From Pigmentiphaga litoralis (lineage in GTDB: Bacteria > Pseudomonadota > Gammaproteobacteria > Burkholderiales > Burkholderiaceae_B): 64,000 nt of DNA. How positions within the stretch are numbered: position 1 is the first letter of the stretch; each line of letters starts with the position of its first letter. The stretch covers positions 2,370,801 to 2,434,800 of the forward strand of contig NZ_BMXQ01000001.1 in NCBI RefSeq assembly GCF_014651835.1. Direction: 5' to 3'. Of this stretch, positions 41,525 to 49,579 are shown piece by piece. The position numbers were made by a program, and so were the translations under genes. The notes beneath the pieces were generated by a model. It saw only the letters and a program-made list of their open reading frames with translations. It was not told where the DNA came from and ran no database searches.

Positions 41525-42562
41525 TTACGCAGTCGCCATCAGCTCTTCGCGCACGATGCGCGTGCCGTCGACCATCGCCTTCATCTTGCCAAAGGCCACG
41601 TCGCGCGGCAGGTACTTCAGACCGCAGTCCGGCGCGATGATGACGCGCTCTGGCGACACATGAGGCAAGGCCCTGCGGATACGCGCTGCTACGACTTCCG
41701 GCGTTTCCACTTCATTGGTGGACAGGTCCAGCACGCCCAGGATGATGGTCTTGTTCTCCAGTTTTTCCAGCACCGAACAATCCAGCGACGACTGCGCCGT
41801 CTCGATCGAAATCTGATTCGCGCAGCATGCCGACAGTTCCGGCAGGAAAGAATAGCCGGCGGGCCGCTCATGAATCACGTGCGCATAACCGAAGCAGATG
41901 TGCACGGCCGTCTGGCCTTCCACCCCTTCCAGCGCGCGGTTCAATGTCTTCACGCCGTACTCACGTGCTTTTTCCGGACGTGCCTGCATGTACGGTTCGT
42001 CGATCTGCACGATGTCGGCGCCGGCCGCAAACATGTCCTTGATTTCCAGATTGACCGCGGCGGCGTAGTCATACGCCATCTCTTCGTCGGTCTCGTAGAA
42101 ATCGTTCTGCGCCTGCTGCGCCATCGTGAACGGGCCCGGCACCGTGATCTTGATCTTGCGATCGGTATGCGCGCGCAGGAACTCCACGTCGCGCACCTGG
42201 ACCGAATGGCGGCGGCTGATCTTGCCGACCACGCGCGGCACGGGATTGGGATGGCCGCTGCGATCGAGCGCCGTGCCGGGATTGTCGATGTCCACGCCGT
42301 CCAGGGCAGTAGCGAAACGATTCGAATAACTTTCGCGGCGCATTTCGCCGTCGGTGATGATGTCCAGACCGGCGCGTTCCTGCTCGCGGATCGCATGGAT
42401 GGTCGCGTCGTCCTGAGCCTGTTCAAGGAATTCCGGTGCCACGCGCCAGAGTTCCAGCGCCCGCACGCGAGGCGGGAAGCGGCCCGCCAGCTTTTGGCGA
42501 TCGATCAGCCAATCGGGCTGTGCGTAGGAGCCCACGAGGGAAGTTGGGAGCAGTATCGTCAT
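41525..42562 (-). CDS. MetE C-terminal-domain-like methyltransferase (cobalamin-independent methionine synthase family)
   Basis: This 345-residue protein corresponds to only the catalytic C-terminal barrel of MetE. It has zinc-ligand candidates in AVHICFGY (His and Cys) and the late APDCGLKYLP (Cys), plus GLDIITDGEMRRESY and QIDEPYMQ. Stand-alone members transfer methyl groups in methionine formation or in catabolism of methylated compounds. The ATG at 42562 begins the conserved fold. It is convergent with the enolase-superfamily gene and follows the fourth Bug gene on its strand after 180 bases containing a nested inverted repeat. Confidence 0.88.
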   Translation of the reverse strand: MTILLPTSLVGSYAQPDWLIDRQKLAGRFPPRVRALELWRVAPEFLEQAQDDATIHAIREQERAGLDIITDGEMRRESYSNRFATALDGVDIDNPGTALDRSGHPNPVPRVVGKISRRHSVQVRDVEFLRAHTDRKIKITVPGPFTMAQQAQNDFYETDEEMAYDYAAAVNLEIKDMFAAGADIVQIDEPYMQARPEKAREYGVKTLNRALEGVEGQTAVHICFGYAHVIHERPAGYSFLPELSACCANQISIETAQSSLDCSVLEKLENKTIILGVLDLSTNEVETPEVVAARIRRALPHVSPERVIIAPDCGLKYLPRDVAFGKMKAMVDGTRIVREELMATA

Positions 42563-42683
42563 CGGGAATCCTGTCTGATTTGACGTGGGGCCCGGCAAGA
42601 CGACAGCCCGCGCGGACCGTGGGGAGCGGCCGCGGGAGCCCGCGGCCGGCTGGCTATTCTTGCATAAAATTGAGCGCAATCAA

Positions 42684-42723
42684 ACTTGAGCTCGTTTCAA
42701 TGAAACATGAAAAAAACTCAAGT
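42684..42723. promoter_or_regulatory. Nested inverted repeat upstream of the MetE-like gene
   Basis: GTTTCA-A-TGAAAC (42694-42706) is a perfect 6-1-6 palindrome. It is enclosed by ACTTGAG (42684-42690) and CTCAAGT (42717-42723), another perfect pair. The AT-rich setting and its place 130 bases before the MetE-like start suggest an operator or promoter region; as RNA on the minus strand it could also end the Bug transcript. Confidence 0.55.
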
Positions 42724-42742
42724 CCGATCGACCGTTACGGCC

Positions 42743-43786
42743 TCAGTCCGCCTGGATGTTCAGCTTGCGAATCAGCGCCGCCCACTTGGTGGTTTCGCTG
42801 TCCATGAACTTGCTGAAGTCCGCAGGCGCCTGGTAGGCCACCGTGGCGCTTTCGGCTTCCAGCTTCTTGATGGTGTCCGGCCGCGCCAGGATCTCGCCCA
42901 TGGTCTTGGTCAACGTATTGACCACGTCGGGCGGCGTGCCGGCTGGCGCCAGCAGTCCCCACCAGTTGTCCGGCTCGAAGCCTTTCAGACCGGATTCGGC
43001 GGCGGTCGGCACATCGGGAATCACGGCCTGCCGGTTCCCGCCGCTGACGGCCAGCGCGCGCAACCGATCGCCCTTGATGTGGGGCAAGGCCTGCAGCACC
43101 GTGCCCACCGACACCTGGGCGTGACCCGCCGAGACGTCTGCCAGCGCCGCACCGGCGCCTTTGTACGGCACATGAGTCATCTGAATGCCAGCCTGACTGG
43201 CGAACATCTCGGTCACCAGATGCTGCGAGCTGCCAATGCCCGACGACACATAGTTGAGTTTGCCCGGATTGGCCTTGGCGTACGCGATCAGTTCCGGCAG
43301 CGACTTGACCGGCAGTCCCGGATACACGCTGATGACCTGCGATGCCGTGGCAATCCGGCCGATGGGCGCGAAGTCCTGCGCTGGCCGATACGGCAGCTTC
43401 TTGTACAGGGTCGAGTTTGCCGTGTGGGGCGTGGATATTAGCAGCAGGGTGTAGCCGTCGGCGGGCGCCTTCGCGACCAGGTCCGTGCCGATGGTCCCGC
43501 CTGCCCCACCCCGGTTATCCACCACGAAGGTCTGCCCCAGCTTCTTGCCGAGTTCATCGGAAATGAAGCGGCCGACGATGTCATTGCTGCCGCCCGGCGC
43601 AAAAGGAATGACGACACGTACGGGGCGATTGGGATAGGACTGGGCGTGGGCGGTCGATGTCGCGGTGACCCCCGCGGTCAGGGACAGCCCCAGCAAGGCA
43701 GCACCCAGCAGGCGGGTCAGCGGATTCGTATCGGTGGCGCGCGCAGCGGCGGGCGCGCCGGCAAGGTGCGTGGGGTGCGTGGACAT
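42743..43786 (-). CDS. Bug/TctC-family periplasmic solute-binding protein (4 of 7)
   Basis: This 347-residue receptor has a longer than usual N-terminal region (about 48 residues) before the signal cleavage site near STAHAQ. Marks are VRVVIPFAPGGSND, FVVDNRGGAGGT, APADGYTLLL and HVPYKGAGA. The ATG at 43786 is preferred to one ten codons upstream, but neither has a strong ribosome site; a Met later in the protein is unlikely. It is transcribed toward the MetE-like gene and away from the IclR gene 180 bases upstream on the same strand. Confidence 0.92.
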   Translation of the reverse strand: MSTHPTHLAGAPAAARATDTNPLTRLLGAALLGLSLTAGVTATSTAHAQSYPNRPVRVVIPFAPGGSNDIVGRFISDELGKKLGQTFVVDNRGGAGGTIGTDLVAKAPADGYTLLLISTPHTANSTLYKKLPYRPAQDFAPIGRIATASQVISVYPGLPVKSLPELIAYAKANPGKLNYVSSGIGSSQHLVTEMFASQAGIQMTHVPYKGAGAALADVSAGHAQVSVGTVLQALPHIKGDRLRALAVSGGNRQAVIPDVPTAAESGLKGFEPDNWWGLLAPAGTPPDVVNTLTKTMGEILARPDTIKKLEAESATVAYQAPADFSKFMDSETTKWAALIRKLNIQAD

Positions 43787-43967
43787 GCGGTCTCCAATGG
43801 GTCTTCTTGTTGGCACGCGTCGATCCGCGTGCCTTTATCGTCGCGGCGCAGGACGCGCCGTTGTTGAACCCATTGTCACGGGCACGTGACTGCCCCGCAA
43901 GAGCCGCGGCACCGACATCTGTTATCGAATTAAGTGATAGCGGGCGCCGCGGGCCGGCGTGCCCGGA

Positions 43968-44756
43968 TCACGCCGACCGCAACGCCGACGAAATGCTGGC
44001 GGCAGTCCGCCGCGCGTGCTGGGCCAGCGGTGCATCGGCACGCAGTTCGTCATCGATCGACAGCCCCGCCACGATGATCGCGGCCACGGGTTCGTTATTG
44101 CGGCCCAGGATCGGGCACGCCATCGTGCCGACGCCCGGCCGCATCTCGCTCAACGCGAACGAGATACCTCCCTCTGCGCGGATCGTTTCCAGTCGGCTGG
44201 CCACCGCGGCATAGCGCTGCGCCCCGACTCGCGCCTGCGCGGCTTCAGGCGTCATGGCCGCCAGCACCGCTCGGCCGCTCACGCTGGCGTCCATCGGAAA
44301 GCGGGTGCCGATGTCGGTAATGATGTTGAGCGGCGTCGACGGGGTCCAGATGCGTTCAATGATGACCACGTGGTCCAGTGCGGGCACCGAGATCGACACC
44401 ACCGCGCGGCGCTTGCCCACCCCCTTTTCCTGCAGCTCGATCGCATGGGGCAACGCGGCCCGGCGCACGCCCAGGCGGTCCTGCTGCGCCGTGCCCAGCA
44501 CCAGGCACTGCGGGCCCAGCGTATAGACCCCGTCCCGCGCCTGCACCATTCCCCAGTGCAGCAGCGTCCGCAACAGGCGATGCACTGTCGTGCGGTCGAT
44601 CTGCGTCAGGTTGGCAAGGGTCAGCGCCGACGCGCCGTCGGGCAATGGCAGCAGCGCATTGAGCACGATGAACGCGCGATCGATGACCTGGACGCGCCCG
44701 GTGGCGGTGGTGGCGGGCATGGCGGCGGAGGCCGCATCGGGAGTGGGAGCAGTCAT
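43968..44756 (-). CDS. IclR-family transcriptional regulator
   Basis: This is a 262-residue regulator. The N-terminal winged helix spans about 20-85 (NLTQIDRTTVHRLLRTLLHWGMV). The effector domain includes GTRFPMDASVSGRAVLAAM and the end of the fold at AGLSIDDELRAD, all typical of IclR proteins that sense small aromatic or aliphatic acids. It is divergent from the fifth Bug gene; the shared intergenic region carries a site that recurs at the divergent alcohol dehydrogenase/enoyl-CoA hydratase promoter, suggesting that it governs both. Confidence 0.93.
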   Translation of the reverse strand: MTAPTPDAASAAMPATTATGRVQVIDRAFIVLNALLPLPDGASALTLANLTQIDRTTVHRLLRTLLHWGMVQARDGVYTLGPQCLVLGTAQQDRLGVRRAALPHAIELQEKGVGKRRAVVSISVPALDHVVIIERIWTPSTPLNIITDIGTRFPMDASVSGRAVLAAMTPEAAQARVGAQRYAAVASRLETIRAEGGISFALSEMRPGVGTMACPILGRNNEPVAAIIVAGLSIDDELRADAPLAQHARRTAASISSALRSA

Positions 44757-44829
44757 GGCGACTTTTTAACCCAGCGGCGTGACTGGCGCTTTTTCCGATT
44801 GACGCGACGCAGGCCGGTCGCTAGTCTTT

Positions 44830-44866
44830 GTGTGCACACTACACACTGCAAGTGCGCAATATACAC
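44830..44866. promoter_or_regulatory. Candidate IclR-regulator sites in the iclR/Bug divergent region
   Basis: GTGTGCACAC (44830-44839) is a 10-base palindrome. GTGCGCAATATACAC (44852-44866) matches GTGCGTTATATGCAC at 48607 at 12 of 15 positions. Both lie about 90-130 bases ahead of the Bug start and 70-110 ahead of the iclR start. Confidence 0.65.
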
Positions 44867-44963
44867 ATAAGAAATCAGTCTGAGGCGGTGGGGACATCCC
44901 GGTGCACGGCGGCGTAGACTGCGTCGCTATCGAATCACGCCAGCTTTTTTCCGAAGGTGCCGC

Positions 44964-45938
44964 ATGCCGTTTCGTCCCGTCTTTACGCCGTTTTCGATCG
45001 CTGCCACCCTGGCGATTGCCCTGCCTGGCGCCGCGCCGGCAGCCTACCCTGACAAGCCCATCCGGCTGGTCGTGCCCTTCGCGGCCGGCGGTGCGGTGGA
45101 CGCCGTCGCCCGCACGGTGGCGGCGCGCCTGACCGACACCCTCAATCAGCGGGTGATCGTCGAAAACCGGGCGGGTGCATCCGGCACCATCGGCGCAGAG
45201 GCCGTCGCGCGGTCCCCTGCCGATGGCTACACGCTCCTGCTGACGGCGTCGACCGTGGTGGTCAATCCCTTCATCATGAAAGAGAAGCCGCGCTTCGACA
45301 CCATCAAGGATCTGACGGCGCTCAATCTCGTGGCCTCGGGCCCCCTGCTGTTCGTGACCGCGCCCAATGTGAACGCGACATCGGCGCAGGACTTCGTTGC
45401 CAAGGCCAAGGCCAATCCCGAGCGATTCAACTTCGCCGTGGGCGGCTTCGGCGCGGCGGGTCACCTGGCCGTGGAGTCGTTCAAGTTTCGCGCCGGGTTG
45501 CCGGTGCCCACCATTCTGTACAAGGGCACGGCGCCCGCCCTGGTCGATCTGATGGGTGGCCAGGTCAGCGGCATGATCGATCCCTTGCTGACGTCCCTGC
45601 CGCCGGTCAAGGGTGGCAAGTTGAAGGCCCTGGCGATCACGGGCGACAAGCGCAGTCCGCTCGCGCCCGACGTACCGACCTTTGCCGAGGCCGGTTTTCC
45701 GGAAGTGAACTTTTCGACTTGGTACGGGTTCTGGGGCCCGGCCAACCTTCCACAAGAGGTGATCGACGCATTGGAAGGCGCCGTCAAGAAGGTCGTAGCC
45801 AATCCCGAAGTCAAGACCTGGTTCGCCAGCCAGGGACTCGATCCCTCGGGCATCTCGGGCGCGCGCTTTCGCGCGTTCATCGATCAGGCATCGGTCAAGT
45901 CGCAGCAGATCGTGAATGCGGCGCACATCTCGGAATAA
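44964..45938 (+). CDS. Bug/TctC-family periplasmic solute-binding protein (5 of 7)
   Basis: This 324-residue receptor has a hydrophobic signal ending ...GAAPAA and family marks IRLVVPFAAGGAVD, VIVENRAGASG, SPADGYTLLL and ILYKGTAPA. It starts with ATG at 44964. It is expressed opposite the IclR gene and converges with a CoA-ligase gene. Probable joint control with the CoA ligase, alcohol dehydrogenase and enoyl-CoA hydratase genes suggests that it binds the acid which the ligase activates. Confidence 0.94.
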   Translation: MPFRPVFTPFSIAATLAIALPGAAPAAYPDKPIRLVVPFAAGGAVDAVARTVAARLTDTLNQRVIVENRAGASGTIGAEAVARSPADGYTLLLTASTVVVNPFIMKEKPRFDTIKDLTALNLVASGPLLFVTAPNVNATSAQDFVAKAKANPERFNFAVGGFGAAGHLAVESFKFRAGLPVPTILYKGTAPALVDLMGGQVSGMIDPLLTSLPPVKGGKLKALAITGDKRSPLAPDVPTFAEAGFPEVNFSTWYGFWGPANLPQEVIDALEGAVKKVVANPEVKTWFASQGLDPSGISGARFRAFIDQASVKSQQIVNAAHISE

Positions 45939-45964
45939 GCATGCAACGCGTGCGGCCACACGCC

Positions 45965-45987
45965 GCGCGCATCAACCTTGAGCGCGC
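45965..45987. terminator. Hairpin between convergent Bug and CoA-ligase genes
   Basis: GCGCGC pairs with GCGCGC across the loop ATCAACCTTGA, just before the CoA-ligase stop codon. There is no T run. The 3' arm lies in a 15-base segment nearly identical to the one at 51342. Confidence 0.4.
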
Positions 45988-47490
45988 TCAGTCCTGATCC
46001 AGCAACATCTGCCGGACCTTTGCCCGCTGTATCTTGCCGTAGTGCGACTTGGGAATGCTTTCGGCAAACCGGACCACACGCGGCTTCTTGAATCCCGACA
46101 GCACCGCGCCGCAATGCGCGAGGAGGCGTTCGGCGTTCACGTCGGCCCCGGGCTGCGGCACCACCAGCACGCCGATACGCTCGCCCCATTCCGGATCCGG
46201 CAGTCCCGCCGCCGCCGCGTCGGCCACCCCCGGGTAGCTGCAGACAGCGCGCTCGACCTCGTCGGGCAACACCGACTTGCCCCCGGTGCGTATCACTTCC
46301 TTCAAGCGGCCTGTAATGCGCAGCACGCCCGTCTCATCGAGCATGCCCAGATCGCCACTGCGGAACCAGCCGTCCTGGAAGGTCTGCGCCGTCAGGTCCG
46401 GCTTGCCCCAATAGCCCGCGGCAAGGTGCGCGCCCCGGATCCAGACTTCGCCTTCCACGTCCGGCGCGGCCGGGCCGTCATTGCCGTCGATGCGCACCTC
46501 GCATCCGAACAAGGGACGACCTGCGGTGCGGATGCGCGCCTCGCGCGTGGCCGGATCGCGCAGCGCTTCGGGCGACTGATAACAGCTCCACGACGCTTCG
46601 GTCAGCCCATAAATAATGCCGATGCGCGGTCCGAACGCATCGATGGCGGCCTGGAACACCTCGGGCGGAATCGCGGCGGCGCCCACGTCGATCGTGCGCA
46701 GGGCCGCCAGGTCAGTGTCTTGCGGCCGCGTCTCTTTGAGCAAGCGCACCAGATGCGTCGGTACGAGTGAGGTGGATGCTGCCCCATAGTGCTGCAACAG
46801 GTCCAGAAAACGCTGCGGCTGGAAGCGCCCGGCCAGCACGACCGTGCCGCCCGCAGCGATCTGCGCAAACACGACAATGGCCGCGATGGGCCAGATCGGC
46901 CGCATGTTCAGCATCACGTCGCCCGGGCCCTGGCCGCGGCCTGTCACGATGTTGTGCAAGGCGGACGTCAGGCTGCCGTGCGTGATGATGACGGCCTTGG
47001 GCACTCCGGTCGTCCCGCCCGTGTAATTGAGCGACGCCATGGCATCGGGCGCGGGCCGCGCCAGCGGCTCGGCGCGGCGCGGCGCGGTGGCTGCGTCCAC
47101 TTCCAGCGGCACGATGCGCACCTCGGGCACGGCAGCACGCAGCGCCTGTGCGCGTTCAACATGTTCATGACCAAAAGCCAGCAGCCGCGCGCCGGCATCG
47201 CGCAACTGCGCGGCTTGCTCATCCAGGCTCAGGCTGGGATCCAGCGGCACGCGCACCAGTCCTGCCGACATCAGCCCGTAGTCCCACAGCAGGTAGTCCG
47301 ACGTGTTGTCGCCCAGGATTGCCAACCGGTCCTGGAATGCATGTCCCTGGTCACACAGCGATGCGCCCAGGCCGAAGGCCAGGCCCGTGAACTCGCCTAT
47401 CGACAAGGCGCGGCCGCTGTCCGCGTCGATGACCGCAAGCTGTTCAGGCCACTGCTGCGCACAGCGGCGCAGGACACTGCCCACATTCAT
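45988..47490 (-). CDS. Acyl-CoA ligase (AMP-forming, class I adenylate-forming)
   Basis: This is a 500-residue cytosolic enzyme that activates a carboxylic acid to its CoA thioester through an acyl-AMP. The ATP-binding loop is YTGGTTGVPK, followed by GLTEASW, WFRSGDLG and GRLKEVIRTGG. The C-terminal catalytic Lys is in HYGKIQRAKV. The true start is ATG at 47490, whose ATGA overlaps the end of the alcohol dehydrogenase gene; a longer reading would run into that gene. The acid is unknown. The third gene of the pathway, enoyl-CoA hydratase, is divergent from this pair. Confidence 0.94.
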   Translation of the reverse strand: MNVGSVLRRCAQQWPEQLAVIDADSGRALSIGEFTGLAFGLGASLCDQGHAFQDRLAILGDNTSDYLLWDYGLMSAGLVRVPLDPSLSLDEQAAQLRDAGARLLAFGHEHVERAQALRAAVPEVRIVPLEVDAATAPRRAEPLARPAPDAMASLNYTGGTTGVPKAVIITHGSLTSALHNIVTGRGQGPGDVMLNMRPIWPIAAIVVFAQIAAGGTVVLAGRFQPQRFLDLLQHYGAASTSLVPTHLVRLLKETRPQDTDLAALRTIDVGAAAIPPEVFQAAIDAFGPRIGIIYGLTEASWSCYQSPEALRDPATREARIRTAGRPLFGCEVRIDGNDGPAAPDVEGEVWIRGAHLAAGYWGKPDLTAQTFQDGWFRSGDLGMLDETGVLRITGRLKEVIRTGGKSVLPDEVERAVCSYPGVADAAAAGLPDPEWGERIGVLVVPQPGADVNAERLLAHCGAVLSGFKKPRVVRFAESIPKSHYGKIQRAKVRQMLLDQD

Positions 47491-48515
47491 GACCAGCCTT
47501 CCATCACGACGCGGCCTTCCACCGCCTTGGCATCGACCAGGGCATGGCCGTGCGACGCTTCGTCGAACGACACGGTGGCCGAAATGATCGGCTTGATCTG
47601 CCCGCTGGCGAGCATGGCCAGAGCATGGCGGATATCTTCCAGCGTGGCGCTGCCCGATCCGGCAATTCGGATGCGGCGGCCAATCAGCAGACCCGGCGAT
47701 ACATCGACTGGCTTGCCATCCAGATTGCCCAGCACGACCACGATGCCGCCTTGCGCCATGGTGCGCAGCGTTTCCGGCAGGGTCATGCCCAGGTTGTCGA
47801 TCGCCACGTCCACGCCCTGCTTGCCCGTCAGGCGCCAGACTTCGGCACCGAACTTCAGGTCGGGGGCCACCACCACGTCGTCGGCGCCCAGCGCTTTCAG
47901 GTGCTCGGCCTTGGCCGGGCTGGAGGTGACCGCGATGGACCGCGCGCCGAGGGCCTTGACGATCTGGATCTGATGGATGCCCAGCCCGCCGCTCGCGCCG
48001 GTGATCAGCACCGAATCGCCCGGGCTGACATTGGCCAGCGTGCGCAGCGCCCGCAGGCTGGTGCCGATCGGGCAGCAGGCCAGCGCGGCCGCTTGCCACG
48101 GCAAGCCGGCGGGCACGCTGATGGCCATGGTAGCTGGCACGCTCACGTATTCGGCATAGCCACCCACCGTATCGACCGCCGGCAGGCCCAGCGCGCGGCA
48201 CATGTCCTGCCGGCCGCGCAGGCAATTGCGGCACAGGCCGCAGAACTGGCGCTGATAGATCACGACGGCGTCGCCCACCTTGTGGGTGATGACGTCGGCG
48301 CCGACCTCGATCACCTCGCCCGCGGTTTCATGGCCCAGCACGACGCCGGTCTTTGCGCCCGGCAGCTTGCCCGCGCGATGCAGGATATCGTGGTGGCAGA
48401 TCCCCGCCGCGCGCACGCGCACCAGCACGTCTCCCGCCCCCGGACGGGGCATGTCGACCTCCTGGACCTGCAGGGTATCTGGACCGCCAAAGGCGGAAAG
48501 GATGACGGCTTTCAT
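47487..48515 (-). CDS. Zinc-dependent alcohol dehydrogenase (MDR family)
   Basis: This 342-residue medium-chain dehydrogenase has catalytic zinc ligands in AAGICHHD and LGHETAGEV, the structural zinc cluster in FCGLCRNCLRGRQDMC, and the cofactor loop TGASGGLGIHQ. The structural site shows it is an alcohol dehydrogenase rather than a quinone reductase. The ATG at 48515 has a GGAG site; an upstream reading begins with histidine- and serine-rich noise. It is the first gene of an operon with the CoA ligase and is divergent from enoyl-CoA hydratase. Confidence 0.93.
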   Translation of the reverse strand: MKAVILSAFGGPDTLQVQEVDMPRPGAGDVLVRVRAAGICHHDILHRAGKLPGAKTGVVLGHETAGEVIEVGADVITHKVGDAVVIYQRQFCGLCRNCLRGRQDMCRALGLPAVDTVGGYAEYVSVPATMAISVPAGLPWQAAALACCPIGTSLRALRTLANVSPGDSVLITGASGGLGIHQIQIVKALGARSIAVTSSPAKAEHLKALGADDVVVAPDLKFGAEVWRLTGKQGVDVAIDNLGMTLPETLRTMAQGGIVVVLGNLDGKPVDVSPGLLIGRRIRIAGSGSATLEDIRHALAMLASGQIKPIISATVSFDEASHGHALVDAKAVEGRVVMEGWS

Positions 48516-48606
48516 GGAAACTCCAGGATTGAACGGGGGGCTGGCGGCAGGGCTGGCATGCGGCGGCGAAGAATCGCTGTCGCACCACCGCAAAGCCCGC
48601 CTGGAT

Positions 48607-48639
48607 GTGCGTTATATGCACAGTCTGTTTATATCGCAC
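48607..48639. promoter_or_regulatory. Candidate IclR-regulator sites in the adh/ech divergent region
   Basis: GTGCGTTATATGCAC lies at 48607-48621 and is nearly palindromic. The reverse complement of 48627-48639 (GTGCGATATAAAC) is a second, weaker copy. Both lie midway between the divergent starts at 48515 and 48715, in the most AT-rich part of the region. Confidence 0.65.
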
Positions 48640-48714
48640 ACATCGGCTATAGTTTGGGACTCGAGCCGCAGGGTGTCAACGCCCAACGTCCGCTCGTCAT
48701 GACAAGGAGCGTCC

Positions 48715-49470
48715 ATGACCATCGAATTCCGGCCCGTTGCCAACGGCATCCATGAAGTCCTTCTGCAACGGCCCGAGCGCATGAACGCTCTGGACACGGC
48801 CAGCAAACGCGCGCTGGGCGACATCTGGCAGGCGGCGAACGATGACCCCGCCGTCAAGGTGCTGATCGTGCGCGGCGCCGGCGACCGCGCGTTCTGCGCC
48901 GGGTCCGATATCAAGGAAATGCAGGCCACCGGAACCATGGTCGATACCGACACGCTGATGCGCGCCATTCCCGGCATCGGTGTTGAACTGAACAAGCCGG
49001 TCATTGCGGCCCTGCACGGTTTCACGGTCGGCATGGGCCTGACCCTGGCCATCCATTGCGACTTCCGCATTGCCGCCGCCACCGGCAAGATCGGCTTTCC
49101 GGAAACGCAGCACGGCATGCTGTCGGGTGTCAGCGCCCTGACCTTGCCGGGCATCGTGGGCGAAGCCCGGGCGCTGGACCTGATGCTGACCGCGCGCATG
49201 CTGACCCCACAACAGGCGCTCGACATCGGCCTGGTCGACCAAGTCGTGCCTGACAGCTGGCAGGCCGCGCTGGAATTGGCGGACCGTCTGGTCGCCAATT
49301 CGGCAGCCGCCATGGCACAAACCAAACACCTGATCCTGCTCGACCGCCGCCGCCGCATCCGCGAGCATGCGGCGGCCATCGACGCGGCGCGCGTGGCGAT
49401 CCTGGAGTCCAAGGAATTTGGTGACGTCGTCAACCACACCCCCGGCGCGGGCCGCGTCCGCGACAACTGA
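48715..49470 (+). CDS. Enoyl-CoA hydratase/isomerase family protein
   Basis: This 251-residue crotonase-fold enzyme acts on acyl-CoA esters. The oxyanion-hole segments are FCAGSDIKEM and LHGFTVGMGLTLA, and GFPETQHGMLSG follows where hydratases carry one or both catalytic Glu. A strong AAGGAGCG site precedes the ATG. It probably acts after the CoA ligase in the same pathway. Whether it hydrates, isomerises or hydrolyses is not clear from sequence. Confidence 0.93.
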   Translation: MTIEFRPVANGIHEVLLQRPERMNALDTASKRALGDIWQAANDDPAVKVLIVRGAGDRAFCAGSDIKEMQATGTMVDTDTLMRAIPGIGVELNKPVIAALHGFTVGMGLTLAIHCDFRIAAATGKIGFPETQHGMLSGVSALTLPGIVGEARALDLMLTARMLTPQQALDIGLVDQVVPDSWQAALELADRLVANSAAAMAQTKHLILLDRRRRIREHAAAIDAARVAILESKEFGDVVNHTPGAGRVRDN

Positions 49471-49579
49471 TTGCTGCGGATTCTTGATCTACAGTCAAAT
49501 ATGATTGGACCCATGACGGGTTTTTCGCAACCCCCGACAGGAGGACACTGCAGTCTGTTCCTACCTATCGGAGTGTGTC

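Noticed and set aside
43921-43940. GTTATCGAATTAAGTGATAG upstream of the fourth Bug gene
   Set aside because: It shares GTTATCGAAT with the operator at 26212, but the second half-site is displaced by five bases, so a common regulator is not supported.
47491-48234. Extended start of the CoA ligase into the alcohol dehydrogenase gene
   Set aside because: The upstream 248 codons are an arginine- and glycine-rich shadow of the dehydrogenase; the ATGA overlap at 47487-47490 is the natural start.
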